NCBI GenBank assembly: GCA_963930655.1
Contig: OZ005621.1
Location: forward strand, 315,001-379,000
From: Myrica gale
Lineage: Eukaryota > Streptophyta > Magnoliopsida > Fagales > Myricaceae
Length of the DNA: 64,000 bases
Reading direction: 5' to 3'
Under the pieces are notes generated by a model, which searched no databases, had not been told where the DNA came from, and was given only the letters and a program-made list of their open reading frames with translations. A program made the translations under genes and the position numbers. The first letter of the stretch is position 1; the number at the start of each line of letters is the position of its first letter. Shown piece after piece: positions 1-12,877 of the stretch.

Positions 1-1080
1 AATCCATAGCAGGCTGACAGAAAAGGGTGACTTTTAGCTCCAAGATATGCTTACCTTTTTTCTCTCTCTTGGCTGAAGCAATGTTTCCCTCGTTTATTTA
101 CGATATCTTTGCGGATTGGTATCTCTTTGTGGATTAGCTGATACTAAACACTATCTCCTAATTTGGTAAATAATTGGAACTTTTTACCAGGAATGCTTTC
201 GGTAATAAGTGTTTATTCTGCCAGAAACGTCCTCTGGGTGATTTTATGACTGTAACGACGTATATCATAAAATGAATGAGACTATAGAGCGAACTTGTAT
301 TTTCATATTTGTGAAGATGTTGATATTTATTATGTCAGCCTCTAACTATATATTAACTGAAAATATTTTAATAAGTGAATTTAAAGTGAAGAAAAGACAA
401 TTTCTTATTAGAAGTAAATTGGAGAAAAAGGACTTCGTCAATTTATTTTTCCTCTCAAAAGCATACCACAGATACTTGTACGCACGTCAGTGCATGCCAC
501 CTGTGTCTATTAGAGAATGCATGTATTTAAGTAATAATTGGTGTAGTAGTTGTTGCCTTCATAGGTTCCCTAATGGCTACGTTTGTGTTCTTGTTGTATG
601 GTTAATACTTAATATCGGTATTTAACTTCAACGTGAAGTCAAGGACGCACTGGTGGTTATGGGTGTTTCATTCTACATCTATCACAGTTTTGAATCTTAT
701 TAAATTTAAGTGGTGAAAATCATTATCTATCACATCAACTTAGCGCACGATTTATATATAACAACGATGTGGCTCAAAGTACGTGAATACTTTTCATTAA
801 TTCTTTCTGTTCATTTCAATCCTACGTACGCAATCACCTTTGCTGAAAAGAAATCACGCTGTATTGCTAACAGTTCGTGATCAGCTCTTCCGAATCTTGC
901 TTGCTGTCTTCAGTATGGAGATTTCACTTTATACTTTGCAGTGCCGGAATACCGCGGTTGTCTGAGTAGAGAGAGTTGCAGAATCTTCTACATGGACGTA
1001 CTGTTGCTTTTCTGAATTGTCAGTCTGGTATTTGCGTGTACCGTTTATAATCCGTGCCTGTGTTTCTCTCTTTTCTCCAG

Positions 1081-1215
1081 GCGGAGCAGGAGGTTCACCG
1101 TCTGGGAAGCAACGGTGGCAGTACCAGTAACAGCATCAGAGGGGTGGGAAGGCATCATGCTAGTGGGGGGCAATGGAGGCCAGCCTTGCAGAGCATTGCA
1201 GAGGTTGGAACTTGA
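1081..1215 (+). CDS. 3' terminal exon of an unidentified gene entering from the left
   Basis: A pyrimidine-rich acceptor ending in CAG at 1080 is followed by a 44-codon open stretch (read from the first base) ending in TGA at 1213-1215. The peptide is rich in Gly, Ser and His and ends in QWRPALQSIAEVGT, which looks like a constrained C-terminus rather than random translation. An AATAAA signal lies close behind, at about 1260. The rest of the gene would lie upstream, partly outside the window. I do not recognise the family. The phase is assumed to be 0 because the other frames are less open. Confidence 0.4.
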   Translation, partial: AEQEVHRLGSNGGSTSNSIRGVGRHHASGGQWRPALQSIAEVGT

Positions 1216-2338
1216 ACGCGCTACCGAACCGGGCCCCCCTCACTTTCATTCTCCCGCACGAATAAAACAACCAACCCATCCTTTCTCTCTTTTCATCAAT
1301 ACGTTTGCTTATTTGTTGCAGTAGTACTACTACTATTTTAATGATTCGGAGTGCAGAGGAAGAGTGTTTATTAAGTTTAGCTTTGAAGATTTGCTTCAAT
1401 ACCTTCACTCCTATTTACTCCAGCCTACTGAAACCGAAAATAGATGTTTATAGCTAAAAGGAGTGGACAGAAGGGAACTGTCGTTGTCTGCTACTGAAAA
1501 TCTAGGAGCTCTGCCTTTTGGCGTTCAATTCAGCTTTCCACTCTACATAATTGGATTTTTCAGAGCAAGAAACTCCCAATTAATTTCCTAATTTAATAAC
1601 ATGTACGTAGTAATAATAGGCGCTTGGACAGTGGACACCAGAACATCAAGAACGTAGCTTAAAACAAAAGGAAAACATCAACGTCGTTTCTCCTTGAAGC
1701 AATCATAAAACTAGTTAAAAGTTTGGAATTGTGAATGGTGCCAATTAGGCGCATGGATTTCACGGACCCCAATAAATCAAAGAGCCCACGCCAAAAGCAC
1801 AAAATATGTCTTCCTAGTGCTTGCACCGTTGGACGACTCCTTTCAAATTGTAAACTGTACGCTGTTTTTGTCCTCTTGACTGAATTATTGGTCAACAACA
1901 CAAATCACTTAATTTTCCACTTCTGATACATACCCCCTGCCTTTAATCTGGTACCCAATGAGATTTTCTATGCTATGTTTTGTCTACATCTTAAATTGGA
2001 TCCACAGAATCAATCCGGTGAACATGTCGAGAAAGCGTGCAGCTAATGTCGCATCTTTTTGTTTCTATTTGTTGTCTAAAAGCAGACAAGAGTAGAGAAG
2101 TTTGGCAGCACACTAGCAAGTTTTACAGGTAATTGAATTTTCACGACAGATAATAAGTTCATCGACAAAATGCTCGTGGAAAATAGAAAAAAAAAAGTGT
2201 TTATTTTTTCTTCTTACGTTAATCGTAACTTCTGGTTCGAGCCCAAAGACGACGCTGATTGTTTATCTGCCTAGTTTAATTGTTCGTAATTGGGCCCAGA
2301 ATAGAGTCGAGTGAGGCCCAGCCGAAGCTTTTGCGGTT

Positions 2339-3028
2339 AGAGGTGTTCATTTGCACTGGCAGTTACCGTTTTAACCGTTAAAACCGCTATCGCTATCTGT
2401 ACTGTTACCGGTGAGGACGGTTATTGTTCCTTAGCGGTGCGGTAACGGTGTCAAATATGTGATTCCGTCAATTGCGGTAACGGTGACGGTTTTCGTCAAA
2501 CCGTCACCTACACTATCGTTAACCACCCTAGTTAAGACTTTAGATAATTATTGATTATGTAACATGCTTTTGTTGGAATATGTTAATTGGTTTATGTCAC
2601 ATTGTTTGACACTTTTATTAGACTTTAGTATTTATGTTTGAATATTATATTATATTCTATTCTATTATACTTTTGGACAACTTTTATATTTGTTATGATT
2701 GTTAATGATTATGATATTATATTTAAATATGTTATGATATTTTTTCATTTGATATGATTATTGATTATGATATTAAGTTAGAAATTTAAACAGCTCAAAA
2801 CAGTGAAAAAAATGAAAAAACTTAAGGAAAAAACTTATTTTTTTTGGCACAACGGTTATACGGTTTAAGCGGTTATCCTATAACCGTTAACGTTAATACC
2901 GTCACCGGCAAGAGCAGTTATTGTGACTTAGCGGTGCGGTGACGGTGTCAATTATGTGATTCCATCAATTGCGGTGACGGTGATGATTTTTGTCAAACCG
3001 TCACCTACACTACCGTTAACCACCCTAA
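2339..3028. mobile_element. non-autonomous hAT-like element, 690 bp, 8-bp TSD
   Basis: An exact 8-bp direct repeat TTGCGGTT (2331-2338 and 3029-3036) brackets the element. The ends are imperfect inverted repeats: AGAGGTGTTCAT on the left against the reverse complement of GTTAACCACCCTAA on the right. Subterminal zones are packed with CCGTTA/CGGTAACGG-type motifs, as in hAT transposase-binding regions, around an AT-rich core. A subterminal block of about 130 bp (about 2400-2530) is repeated in direct orientation at about 2900-3028, so the left end carries an extra copy of the right-end sequence. No transposase is encoded. Confidence 0.85.
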
Positions 3029-3116
3029 TTGCGGTTATGCGAAATAGCATCATTGCCCTCCGCCATTTACCGTATTCTCAACCCGCGCCATTCTCTCTCG
3101 AAATTCAGTAGAAACC

Positions 3117-4780
3117 ATGGGTTCTGCAGAACCGGTTCGGATCTTCGCCCGCATCCTATTGCTTCTCCTTCTTGTGATTCCGGTTCTGTCTTCCAACGCC
3201 TGCTCCGGTGAACATTCTTTAGGTACGCTTCTCTACTTTAGCCGTGCTATTTGGACCCACAACCTATCTGGAGCAGTAACCTACTTCCAACCCAGCTTTG
3301 CTATCAAGCCCGTGTTCACCTCAAACATTTTTTCTGACCCTTAGTCCTTCGTGCTCCATTGGTAAACAAATAACGTCTCATACCCGAGGAGTATATTTCC
3401 TAGTCTTTTGAGTAGGAAAGCCCACCAAAAGTCCTTCAGATACGGTCAATCTCTGCATACCAACCATTGGGAAGCAAGAAAGTCAACATAAAGTAGATGG
3501 GCATTGCAGTAGCTACAGACATGATGAGACTGACTCTCCCAGTTTGAGAGATGGTTCTAAGTTCTAACCTTCCCAACCGCTACTTTAGTTAATACCTTAG
3601 CTTTGACTTACTCAAAAAGTTTTCTTTCTTGACCTGCCCACAGATAAAGGTAGCCCCAAATATTTGCTTTGAATGGACATGACTTTGACATGCAAACAAA
3701 CAATCACAAAGAGCAGTTGCTAAGTCCAGGTGAGTGTTGCCGCTACAAAGAAGTATTGATTTGCAGTAGTTGACCATTTGACCGGACCAGCGCGAATACT
3801 TAGCCAAAATGCTGCCAGTAGCTGCCACTTCTTGCCTATTAGCTCTAGTAAATATCGTGATATCATCCGTAAACAATAAATGCGAGATGGAAGGGACTGC
3901 CCGATTTACTTTAATACCGTGAATAGAACCCCTCTCCTTAGCCGAGAGGAGCAACCTAGAGAGCTCTTTCGACCCCAACATGAAAAGGAACAGGGATAAT
4001 GGATCACCCTGCCTCAACCTATGGGAGGTGTGAACAACCCATGGGGACAGCAACACCGAAAAATAACAGGGGTAATACGAGATGGAAGGGGCTGCCCGAC
4101 CAATCCACCTTTCCCCAAAACCGAAGAGCCCGCTGTTCTCTCTTTTTTTTTTTTTTTCTTTTTCTTCTCTCTTTCGGCTTGGTTTTTGCCTTTTTCGCAA
4201 GTATGACATGAACGCTTAACCACAGAGAAACACGTTAAAGAAATTGTCATGAAAACAGGGTTGAAAAAGTCGAAAGTTGAAACTTCTAGCTGCAGATGTT
4301 TTTTTTCCCCACATATGCTGCCTCGGATTTTGAGTTGTGAGCTTTATTGTATTTTCTGCATTCTTTGAAGGTTCTTTAAAAAATTGTAGCTTTGGACATG
4401 ATATTAGGATAATTGCATTGGAAATTTGAAGTTCTGAGTGCTATGGAATTGTAATTATTGCCTTCACCATTTTTTTAACGTTTTGTTGAAAAGTGTAGTG
4501 TTTCATGTAATATTCTAATACTTTCGTGCTTCTTTAAGGCTACTAAACCGTCAAAAAACATGCAAATCTAAGAATGCTTGAATTATGATTAATCACGATC
4601 TGCACACCGTTTTGGACCTCAATTCCAGTATTTTGGTTAGGTTCATCACAACCGGCAGGAGTTGGTATCAGGTTGGTGGCTGTTGCTTCTCGAATAGAAA
4701 TTGCAACTCCAACTCTGAAAAGCTGCCGCTGTTCCAGTGAAGTCCATGGTTCATACAGTTTTCCTTTTCCGATGAATTAG
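3117..4780 (+). CDS. small secreted protein, two exons, about 81 aa
   Basis: Exon 1 is 3117-3222 (GT donor at 3223) and exon 2 is 4641-4780 (acceptor TTTTGGTTAG). Exon 1 ends in phase 1 and exon 2 stays open for 45 codons in the matching phase to a TAG. The product begins MGSAEPVRIFARI, runs into a Leu-rich hydrophobic core of about 15 residues and reaches a plausible signal-peptidase site near SSNAC. The mature part is about 50 residues with a C-terminal CRC motif followed by SYSFPFPMN. I do not recognise the family. The intron of about 1.4 kb contains a LINE fragment in the opposite orientation. The start codon is 89 bp downstream of the hAT element, so the element may have altered the promoter. 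An extra small exon cannot be excluded. Confidence 0.5.
3400..4110 (-). mobile_element. LINE (L1-type) reverse transcriptase fragment
   Basis: Minus-strand translation gives the L1 reverse-transcriptase blocks RLRQGDPLSLFLFML and LLFTDDITIF (the catalytic box, FTDD here), followed by the stretch that normally lies behind them (ILAKYSRWSGQMVN). Both ends are degraded and stops interrupt the frame. It is a truncated relic within the intron of the small secreted-protein gene. The exact ends are uncertain. Confidence 0.8.
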
Positions 4781-5188
4781 ACTATTCCGGGTGAATGTAT
4801 CGGTCTCAAAGACTGAATGATATATGGTTTGCGTGCAATACGATCATCACATGTGAGGCAATTTTAAAATATTAATGACATGGGCATGGGCCATTTTCTC
4901 CTGGGGACGGCTGTGAATCACTGCGATTCTCAGGGCAATAGACATTAATCCGTGCATGACTCCCTTTCGGGATAAAGAAATGAGGCAGAGTACAGGATCC
5001 ATCAATGAATCAATTGTACAGGGAATGCAAGTTATGCTGTTATTTTCCACGAGTACACCCCTTAACTCCCATTTATTAAATCTCAGGAATCCACTGGGAC
5101 AAGTGACTTTCACAGGAAAATGCGCTAGAAAGAAAAGGGCAAGGCTTGTTGACTCTTATGACCACACAAAAAGATCGAGCGAAATAAA

Positions 5189-8100
5189 TCAATCTTCAGT
5201 TTTGGGAGGGCCTTTCCACCTGAAATTGTCTGCATATGCCTTCACCTGCAACCAGAACAGAAAAATGTTCTGCATTACTAGAGTTGAAATGGATACCTTG
5301 TGCTATGCTTCTACATAACAATGCACACATGACTCAGAAACATCTAAATCCATGAACTTATATGGCGTGTTATCTTTTAAGTCTTGACATCAACCAACGG
5401 AAGTGTCTTTTAAGGTCTGACCTCAACTAACATAGGACAACTATTACAACCCTATATCACAAGGATATCTCTAATAGCAAAAAGGAAAAAGAATGTTGGA
5501 AAGCGGGAGTCCGGGCTTTCCACATCAAAGACATATACAGGCTATGCAATGCTTGATAAAAGCAACAATACCCCAGAAACTGAGAAAAATTGACAAGAAG
5601 AGCTCAAAAAGCTAAGGAACCAAATAAGGTAACAAATGAGGTTAGAGAGAGCCATTCCTCTTTAGACTAGATAAACATCTTTGGACTACACCACAGGTAA
5701 CACCATTCAAGCCATCAGAAGATCGTTTCTAAGCTAGGAAAACATACAGTACCAAACCCATGAACTGGAAGAAAGAATTGGAATGATAGTTCATCTCTTT
5801 CAGTGAAGTCTTAGTTGAGAATAAATGGTTGCCAATGGTAGCTAAATATTTTGAAGAAGAATGCCAGTTACTGTTCTGTAATACTCTTGAACAGCAACTC
5901 CAAGCTTTATAACCAATGATGAAGCAATAACCTAATCATCAGAATTTCACAAAACTTCAAGAACATTCTCTGTTCTTAAAGCCAGCCAAAAGCATTATTG
6001 AATGTGAAATCAAGCAACATCAACTGTGAAAACCCAGTCAAACCCTAACCCTGAAGATACAGATTCTGCTATAGTTCATGGGAATAGCTAAAAGTGTCAG
6101 AAGAAAGGTGAAAGACTCTCAAACCTTCAATAATGGCGTGTGGTGCTTCTTAACCTGCAGATGAAAGAACCACAGTCAATAGGATACATGGGATCTAAAA
6201 GTCAAGGTACAAGAAAAACCTCATTCCTTAGTGAAGTATAAACCGTATTTCTCACCTAATCAATTAAACATTATCAAAGAAAATAATAACAGCAGACAAC
6301 AAGCCTACTACAACCTAGAAAATTAAACTGAATAACAAAGAATCAGAACTCGCTGTTACAAAAATGAAAAAGGTAATGGAACATAGGTCCCACAATATAT
6401 GCATAGGGAGAAGACAAGAAAATTGCATTGTATAGCATATGCAGATGGATAGGTTTCACAGCTCAACAATTCAAGGGAGCAACAAAAGGCAGAAGTGTAA
6501 CTTGTGTTTCATGTCCATCTCCCATTAGTTTACCATGACTCTCACAAGCTCACAGATGTTAACTTGTGTGTACTCAAAACACATGGTGAAACCAGACAGG
6601 ACAAGACCAAATTATTCTAAGCATATACTTGCAACAAAAGTATGAGAGTGAACCTATAAATAATACGCTGTGAAAACATCTCAAGTCAAAGACAAAGAAA
6701 CAACTTGCGGTAGCAACTTTTTAATGAAACCACACGCACCACATAGTCCCAACCATGCCTTTCGGCAAAAGCCTTTGCAGCTTCTTCACTGTCAAAACCC
6801 AGCCCAGCATCACCAACATTGGCATATGGGTCCCCAGTGGAAGTCCAGCCCATCAATGGATTTTCCCACCTACAAACATTTTAGTTCGCGAGGAGAAAAA
6901 ATTAAATATGTAATAAGGATGATAAATGGTTGCTCAAGTCATTGAATAAGAGATTCCATATTAAGAACTTGATTGCATTCTCCTGATAGTCCATTTGGGG
7001 GAGGGAAGCTCATAACAGGTGTTACCATTAACCTTTTGACAGCCAGTTGCTCAAGTGGGTAAATGAATGTGCACTCCTCTTTGCCCCACAATCAAGAAAG
7101 AAATTTGCAAGTAAAAGTAAGGCATTTTAGTTTACATGGTTCTACTAATAGTCTCTCGGTAATTCATGCATCGAAAATAAGTTGAGAAGCATTTGCAGAA
7201 TTCAAGAAGTATTTGCAGGATTCATAATAATCATTGATACTAACTCACAGGAGTAGACTTCATATTTTTATACAGCAAATAGGAAAGATTTAGAACATCT
7301 CGTGTCTAAGAGATCATCAGGTTGCCCAGATGAAAACCTAGTGCAGAAGATGGCATTCATTAAATAACCATATTGAAAAATATCCCTACCTCATAGAATC
7401 CTTGAAGCATAAGAGATTTCATATTTCCTGAGTAAAATGGTAACAAGTAAAAGCCTCTCCTAAGAGCAAGTAAACAGAATAAAGAACTTACTTCTGTGTT
7501 GACACAAAATTGATCTTCCAACCCCCAACTTTTCCTGATCCTTGTTGAGTTGCAGTTCTAGAAGGCGAATAAATGACAACCTACAATGCACGTCAAAAAC
7601 TGAAGGGAGAAGAAGTGCCTATGAAAGAAAATTGTAAAGAGAATACATTATCAGACAAAGTTTTAAAACCAAAATGAATGTGCAAATCCAGCAAAAAAAA
7701 GCACCAGATTTGGGCCTCAACTTGCCTTGAGTTCCCTTCGACAAACAGCTTGCCATTTGTCCTCAATATGTCAAAGGGTGGCTCATGATACGACTTACAT
7801 GATGGAAAAGATGAATAACATACTAGATATTCCTCAATATGTCAAAGGGTGGCTCATGATACCGACTTACATGATGGGAAAGATAAATAACATACTAGAT
7901 ATTCCTCAATATGTCAAAGGGTGGCTCATATTTGGGCAGGTGATTAGAACTCATTCTGAAGACCCAGAAATTGGTACTTACCAATCTACTGCTAGCACAA
8001 ATTTGACCAGGCAATAACAAACAATTTTCGCTTCTTGCTGGGGAAAAAAGTGTGCCTATCAGTGTTGAACTACGTTTCTACGTATGAGAACGAATACTCT

Positions 8101-8467
8101 TGCCCAGACCTACATATATATAATTTTTTCGAGTTCCCTTAATTCCAAAAGAACCAGCCAACAGAACGCCAAGCTCAAACCTTCGGTATTTTAGAGCTAC
8201 AGAAAATGGGTAGCTTGAAAAATTCATAAAACTCCAACTGTTATCACGAAGCAGTAATCCATGTTGAAATGGGAAAAAAACTGAAAGAAAAGGTAAGGCA
8301 GTTTGTACCCGACGGCGAAGGTGCTCTTCGGGGATTCCGGATACGATCCCGATCTCACCGGGCTGGACCTCGACCAATGCATCGGCCGAGAACGGTCTTG
8401 TCCACGGGACTAAATTGGCTCTCAGAGCACGAGCGTGGCCCGCGATGCGTTGAACAGAGCTCGCCAT
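5189..8467 (-). CDS. NDUFS4: NADH dehydrogenase [ubiquinone] iron-sulfur protein 4, mitochondrial (complex I)
   Basis: Five exons on the minus strand: 8309-8467, 7492-7580, 6740-6869, 6125-6154 and 5189-5245, all with GT/AG sites and consistent phases. The peptide has a mitochondrial presequence ([19 protein letters not shown]), then [49 protein letters not shown] and AERHGWDYV, ending [12 protein letters not shown]. These are the NDUFS4/FRO1 family blocks in order. An in-frame ATG at 8500 would add 11 residues; 8467 is preferred because the presequence then starts normally. The protein is an accessory subunit of the matrix arm of respiratory complex I. Intron 1 contains a tandem repeat. The gene appears intact. 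The neighbouring TRB gene matches the remembered Arabidopsis order. Confidence 0.95.
7761..7930. repeat. tandem repeat, about 72-bp unit, about 2.4 copies
   Basis: Units begin with CCTCAATATGTCAAAGGGTG at 7761, 7832 and 7904. The first two are full length (71 and 72 bp, differing by a few substitutions and one indel), and the third breaks off after about 27 bp. The array lies in intron 1 of NDUFS4 and leaves a chance 96-codon ORF across it. Confidence 0.9.
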
Positions 8468-8529
8468 CGAATATCCAAATGACTTCCGATGGGAACTCAC
8501 ACCGTTTTAGGTCCGTATGCGTATTGGGG

Positions 8530-9600
8530 TAAATTTACTGCCTCACCCCTTTTAGTTCTTGTCTCTCTCACATATGAAACTTGGATATATTTAAGGGTAA
8601 AAATTTTGGTTATTGGGGTTTGAGAAATATTATAAAGTAAATAAATGTTATGGGAGTTGGTAAAAAAGTGAAGAGAGAGAAGATTTTTAATAAATATTAT
8701 AATAATAAAAAATTATGTGATGAATTTTTTAGTAGTAAACTTAAAATTTTGAGCCCAATTAATTGTGGCTCAAACATGCCCTTTGTCTCGACCTTCATTT
8801 TTCAATAATATCGGTTCGGGACCGGGAATATGATTATGTTACCCATGGGAATAAAAAGAGCAAACATGAATTAGAATTGATGACTTAAAATTTTATCATC
8901 ATTACAAAAAATTCTCTCTTTTTAATTTTTCATCAATTTTTCACTAACTTTTTTACTTTTTTATCAACTTTTTCATTCACTCTCCTCATTTTTTCATCAA
9001 ACTCAATACCTAAAATTTTAACAACTCTAAAATTTTACTTCTCAAACACAGCTTTAGTATAATTGTATTCAACATAATAATTTTGTGAAGTAAGAAAAAA
9101 AACATAATGATTTTGTGTTGTTTTAACTTTGACCAACTTTATAACTTTCTAAATTTTATCTGAAAAATAAGTTTGTTAAAACTTGGGATGTAATCATTTA
9201 TTTTGTACGTCCTTAACTTAGGGGTAAATAAACAAACATACAAACAAAATGTTTCATAATTAAATTAAGTGGCACTGATGTAAATAATTCTAGACAAGTG
9301 AGAAGAAATTTAATTTTGAAAACCCTCTAGACCCCTTTTCTAATTTGGGAGAATATAGGGTAGTAGAGCACCATAACTCGTATTTCTCGGACAAGATAAA
9401 AGGAAACAATGTCCATTATTTTCACTCCCTTGTCAATAGTGTGTCTCCCAGGTCTCATTCCTCATTTTTCTCTCTCGTCAATGTTAATACCAAAAAAAAT
9501 CTCGAACAAAATTTGGCACATAGTCCAGAATGATTACCACGTGAACCCACCTCCCTCAGTACTAATTTCTTTGATTCGCTTCACCTCCGCCTCCGAGTCG
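8530..9600. other. AT-rich spacer between NDUFS4 and TRB
   Basis: No gene is visible. Two T/A-rich, pyrimidine-biased stretches (about 8565-8785 and 8880-9062) carry terms such as CAAACATG near their edges and look like worn MITE-like inserts, similar in composition to those at 25.7 and 31.7 kb. Clear terminal repeats and target duplications are not resolved. The NDUFS4 promoter (reading left) and the TRB promoter and 5' UTR (reading right, from about 9540) must lie at the two edges. Confidence 0.5.
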
Positions 9601-10321
9601 TCTTCTCCGTTTCTCTTCGTCCATTTGTTCTGAAGCTGAACCTCAGAGGTAAAATTGGATTACATTGTTTTTGTTTTTCGCTGCTTTTGAGGCCTATTTC
9701 TTACGATAATCAAGTCAGGCTTACATTCCTTTTCATCAAATGAATGAATCTTTGTGCTTTGTTTTGTTGTTTCCGTTTTTATGCAGCGGGATCTGTATTT
9801 CATTGTTGTGTAAATATGAACATGCACAATTGAGTCACAATCTTAGCTGATTAGCGGTACAAACTGATAGTTGCAGTTGGAATAAGTTTATATTTGCGGG
9901 CTATAATTCCTCAACTGAAAAAAGAATGCATCAGTTTTTCTGTAGGAGCACGTGTGTATTTGGTGGCTTTTTGGATTTAATTGCGACTTGTTGCATATGA
10001 TTCTTTAACGGTTTTGTAAATTGGCTCTGCATTCGCGTTAGGATAAAGATGCTAATTTGTGGGCTTTTATTGGATGTTTCAAAGCATGTGCATCATCATT
10101 CATTTCCGTATGATTGTGGTTTTTGAAGTTTGACATGTAGAGCTCAAAAACTGAGTGTTTGGTTCAAGCTTTCTTTTCTTTGTTGGGTATGTATAAATCT
10201 CCATTGTACGTTCGGTTAATTTGAGTTCTGTTTCTGCTTTTCTAAAATCAGTATAAGGGTCCTGATAGGCGGCAGGATCAACTGCATTGATTTCTTTCAA
10301 GACTGGTTTTGGGGTTTGTTG

Positions 10322-12877
10322 ATGGGTGCTCCTAAGCAAAAGTGGACAGCAGAAGAAGAAGCAGCCCTTAAAGCCGGAGTCATTAAACACGGGGCAGGCA
10401 AATGGCGCACGATACTAACAGACCCAGAGTTCAGTGGCATCTTACATCTACGTTCAAATGTGGATCTCAAGGTGTGTGTTTTAGACCTTCAGAATGTATC
10501 CACGATTGTTATTGAAGAAAGCTTAATTACTCTTTCAGCTTTGAAGGTCTAGAATTTGATCTGATTGACAGTGCTTCTATTTGTTGCATCTGTCAAACTA
10601 GGTTAATATTTCCTAACTCTGTTGTTGATCTCATCTTATCTGTTAAACAGTGTTTATTTTTTAGTATCATCTATTCTGTGCAGGATAAATGGAGAAATAT
10701 AAATGTGACGGCAATATGGGGGTCCAGGCAGAAGGCCAAACTTGCCCTTAAAAGGGATCTACCAACCCCCAAACAAGATGACAACCCAATGGCTTTGGCC
10801 ACTGCACCCCAGAGTAATGCAGAAGTTGTTGATGCTAAGCCTCTTGGAACTTCTAGAGGAACATTGCAGACTGCTGATTCAAAGGAACCGTTTGCAAGGT
10901 TACACCTCTTCTAATTAAACGATACTGGACCTGTTATCTATGTAAATGTTGTATGCTTCTGATGGTGAAATTTACTTATCACTCTTAAATTATCTGACCA
11001 AGAGTTCATCTGGTAGTTAATTCTCACTCAAGAGGATTATGATGTTACCATCACTAAGAATAATCCATATATCATATTGCTTTACATCATGCCAATATGT
11101 ATGTTTATGGCATAGGTTCTTCCTATAGTGTGACCCAGTGATGATAGAATGTGGTATTTCGATAATACATCCAGTTAGTAGGAATAAAGTATTGGATATT
11201 ATGTTTTTTACCACATGCATATACGTCACACACCAGCGTATGTGCTGGGAGATGGATTAGAACCTCCAATTGGTGGGTCTTAGATTTGGAAAAGTCATAG
11301 GTTCGATTCTGTCAGCTATTGCTCTTCAAACTCAGCTTTAGAACAATACTATGTATTTATGATGTCTAAAGACGGTGGCTTTTTTTGTAACTTGCAAACC
11401 TTCCGTCCATATTTGGGAAAAGAAAGGGGGAAACAAAGCAGAGGGGATTAAAAAAAGAAAAAGCCTCCAGAGACGAGGCGGAGTTCTCCAGTTGTCGTGC
11501 CTCATAAGAATCTTGTACTGGGAACCATTTTATCCTGTTTTTCTTAACATCATTGATTTCTTCTGTTGGAAATTCCTTTGCATGGTTGTAGGTTGGATAA
11601 GCTTATATTAGAGGCTATCACCAATTTGAAAGAGCCAAGGGGTTCTGACAGGGCTGCAATTGCTTTGTACATAGAGGTATTTCCACTTGTTTGTCTATTG
11701 GCTGTTAGTTCATGAGATTGCTGCAGAAACCAACACTTAGGCATCACTGCTGCTGCTATTTCCATAGCAATTTCCTATTTTCTTGTATGATATCAGCGAA
11801 CTATATAAATAACTGTATGGTCAACTTTTATAACATCCAAGGCTTCAGCTATATAAAGCGTTTTCTTCTCAATCACTACTAGCTGGTATCCTTGCAAGTA
11901 TAAAGGGTTATACCACTAATTTTCGTGACATGTATAAAGGGTCTGCCACTATTCAAAAATCTCAAATCAACTTTCATGTGATTTTTTCACAGTTTTCTCA
12001 GAAAGCATCAGAGAATGTCACCTAACTTTTGGTGACCCAGTTTAAGTCTAGAAACACTGGCAGTGGTTGTGTTTGGAAGTACTCTGTATGTTACCATGAT
12101 TATTGTTATTATTATCCTGTAGGAGCGATTCTGGGCACCACCAAACCTCAAAAAATTATTGTCCACGAAGTTGAAGCATATGGCTGCAAATGGAAGATTG
12201 ATTAAGGTACACAATCTGTCAAGTATTGGTGTAACAATGATAATAACACTTTATGAGCCAAAGAAGCTAGTGGAGTGAAACATTCATTCTTGCAATGGTC
12301 AAATTGTTTAAGCTTGATACTTACCCTGTTAGAAGGCCATACCAAGATAAATCTCACATGACACTGCTATAGTTATAACACATTTTTCTCCTTAGCTAAT
12401 GATATGGAAGTTAGTTAGTGTGACGTGAGCACATAGGTAGATTCTGTGATGGGTGCCAACTGCTATCTGAGTAAGAAGTATGGAAAGCATGGAGATTTAT
12501 CTGACTGTATACGATTTATTGTGGTTGAAACACAGATAAAACATAAGTACAAGGTAGCATCAAATTTGGCATCTTCCGAAAAAAGAAGAAGCTCTTCCTT
12601 GGAAAGGCAGAAGGATTCTTCAAAGGCGGAAAAGAGAGAGATCAACATTCTTACTAAGGCCCAAGTTGAAGCAAAGCTGTCAAAGATGAAAGGCATGACT
12701 GCACAAGAGGCTGCTGCAGCTGCTGCACGAGCAGTTGCAGAGGCAGAAGCTGCTATTGCTGAGGCTGAAAAGGCAGCAAGGGAGGCAGAGGCAGCAGAAG
12801 CTGAAGCTGAAGCAGCACAAGTTTTTGCCAAAGCAGCAATGAAGGCGTTAAAATGTGGGATGCTTCGTGCATGGTAA
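10322..12877 (+). CDS. TRB: TRB-type telomere repeat-binding factor (single Myb histone protein)
   Basis: Five exons: 10322-10471, 10684-10898, 11592-11676, 12123-12206 and 12536-12877, with correct phases. An N-terminal Myb/SANT domain ([20 protein letters not shown]) leads to the telobox-binding helix VDLKDKWRN across the first intron. A central linker-histone H1/H5-like globular domain follows ([20 protein letters not shown], then [20 protein letters not shown]). The C-terminal coiled coil is very rich in Ala and Glu (about residues 230-290). The order Myb-GH1-coiled coil defines the plant TRB family, which binds telomeric repeats and telobox promoters in the nucleus and links to telomerase and Polycomb complexes. 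A donor-like GTAAAG overlaps the stop, and an acceptor before 13249 may mark a 3'-UTR intron or an alternative end. Confidence 0.93.

Noticed and set aside
2..37. Open stretch IHSRLTEKGDF ending in TAG at the left edge, a possible C-terminus
   Set aside because: Only 11 codons are visible, with no splice or homology support.
272..625. 117-codon plus-strand ORF
   Set aside because: AT-rich, low-complexity translation without motifs; it lies in what looks like an intron or spacer before the exon at 1081.
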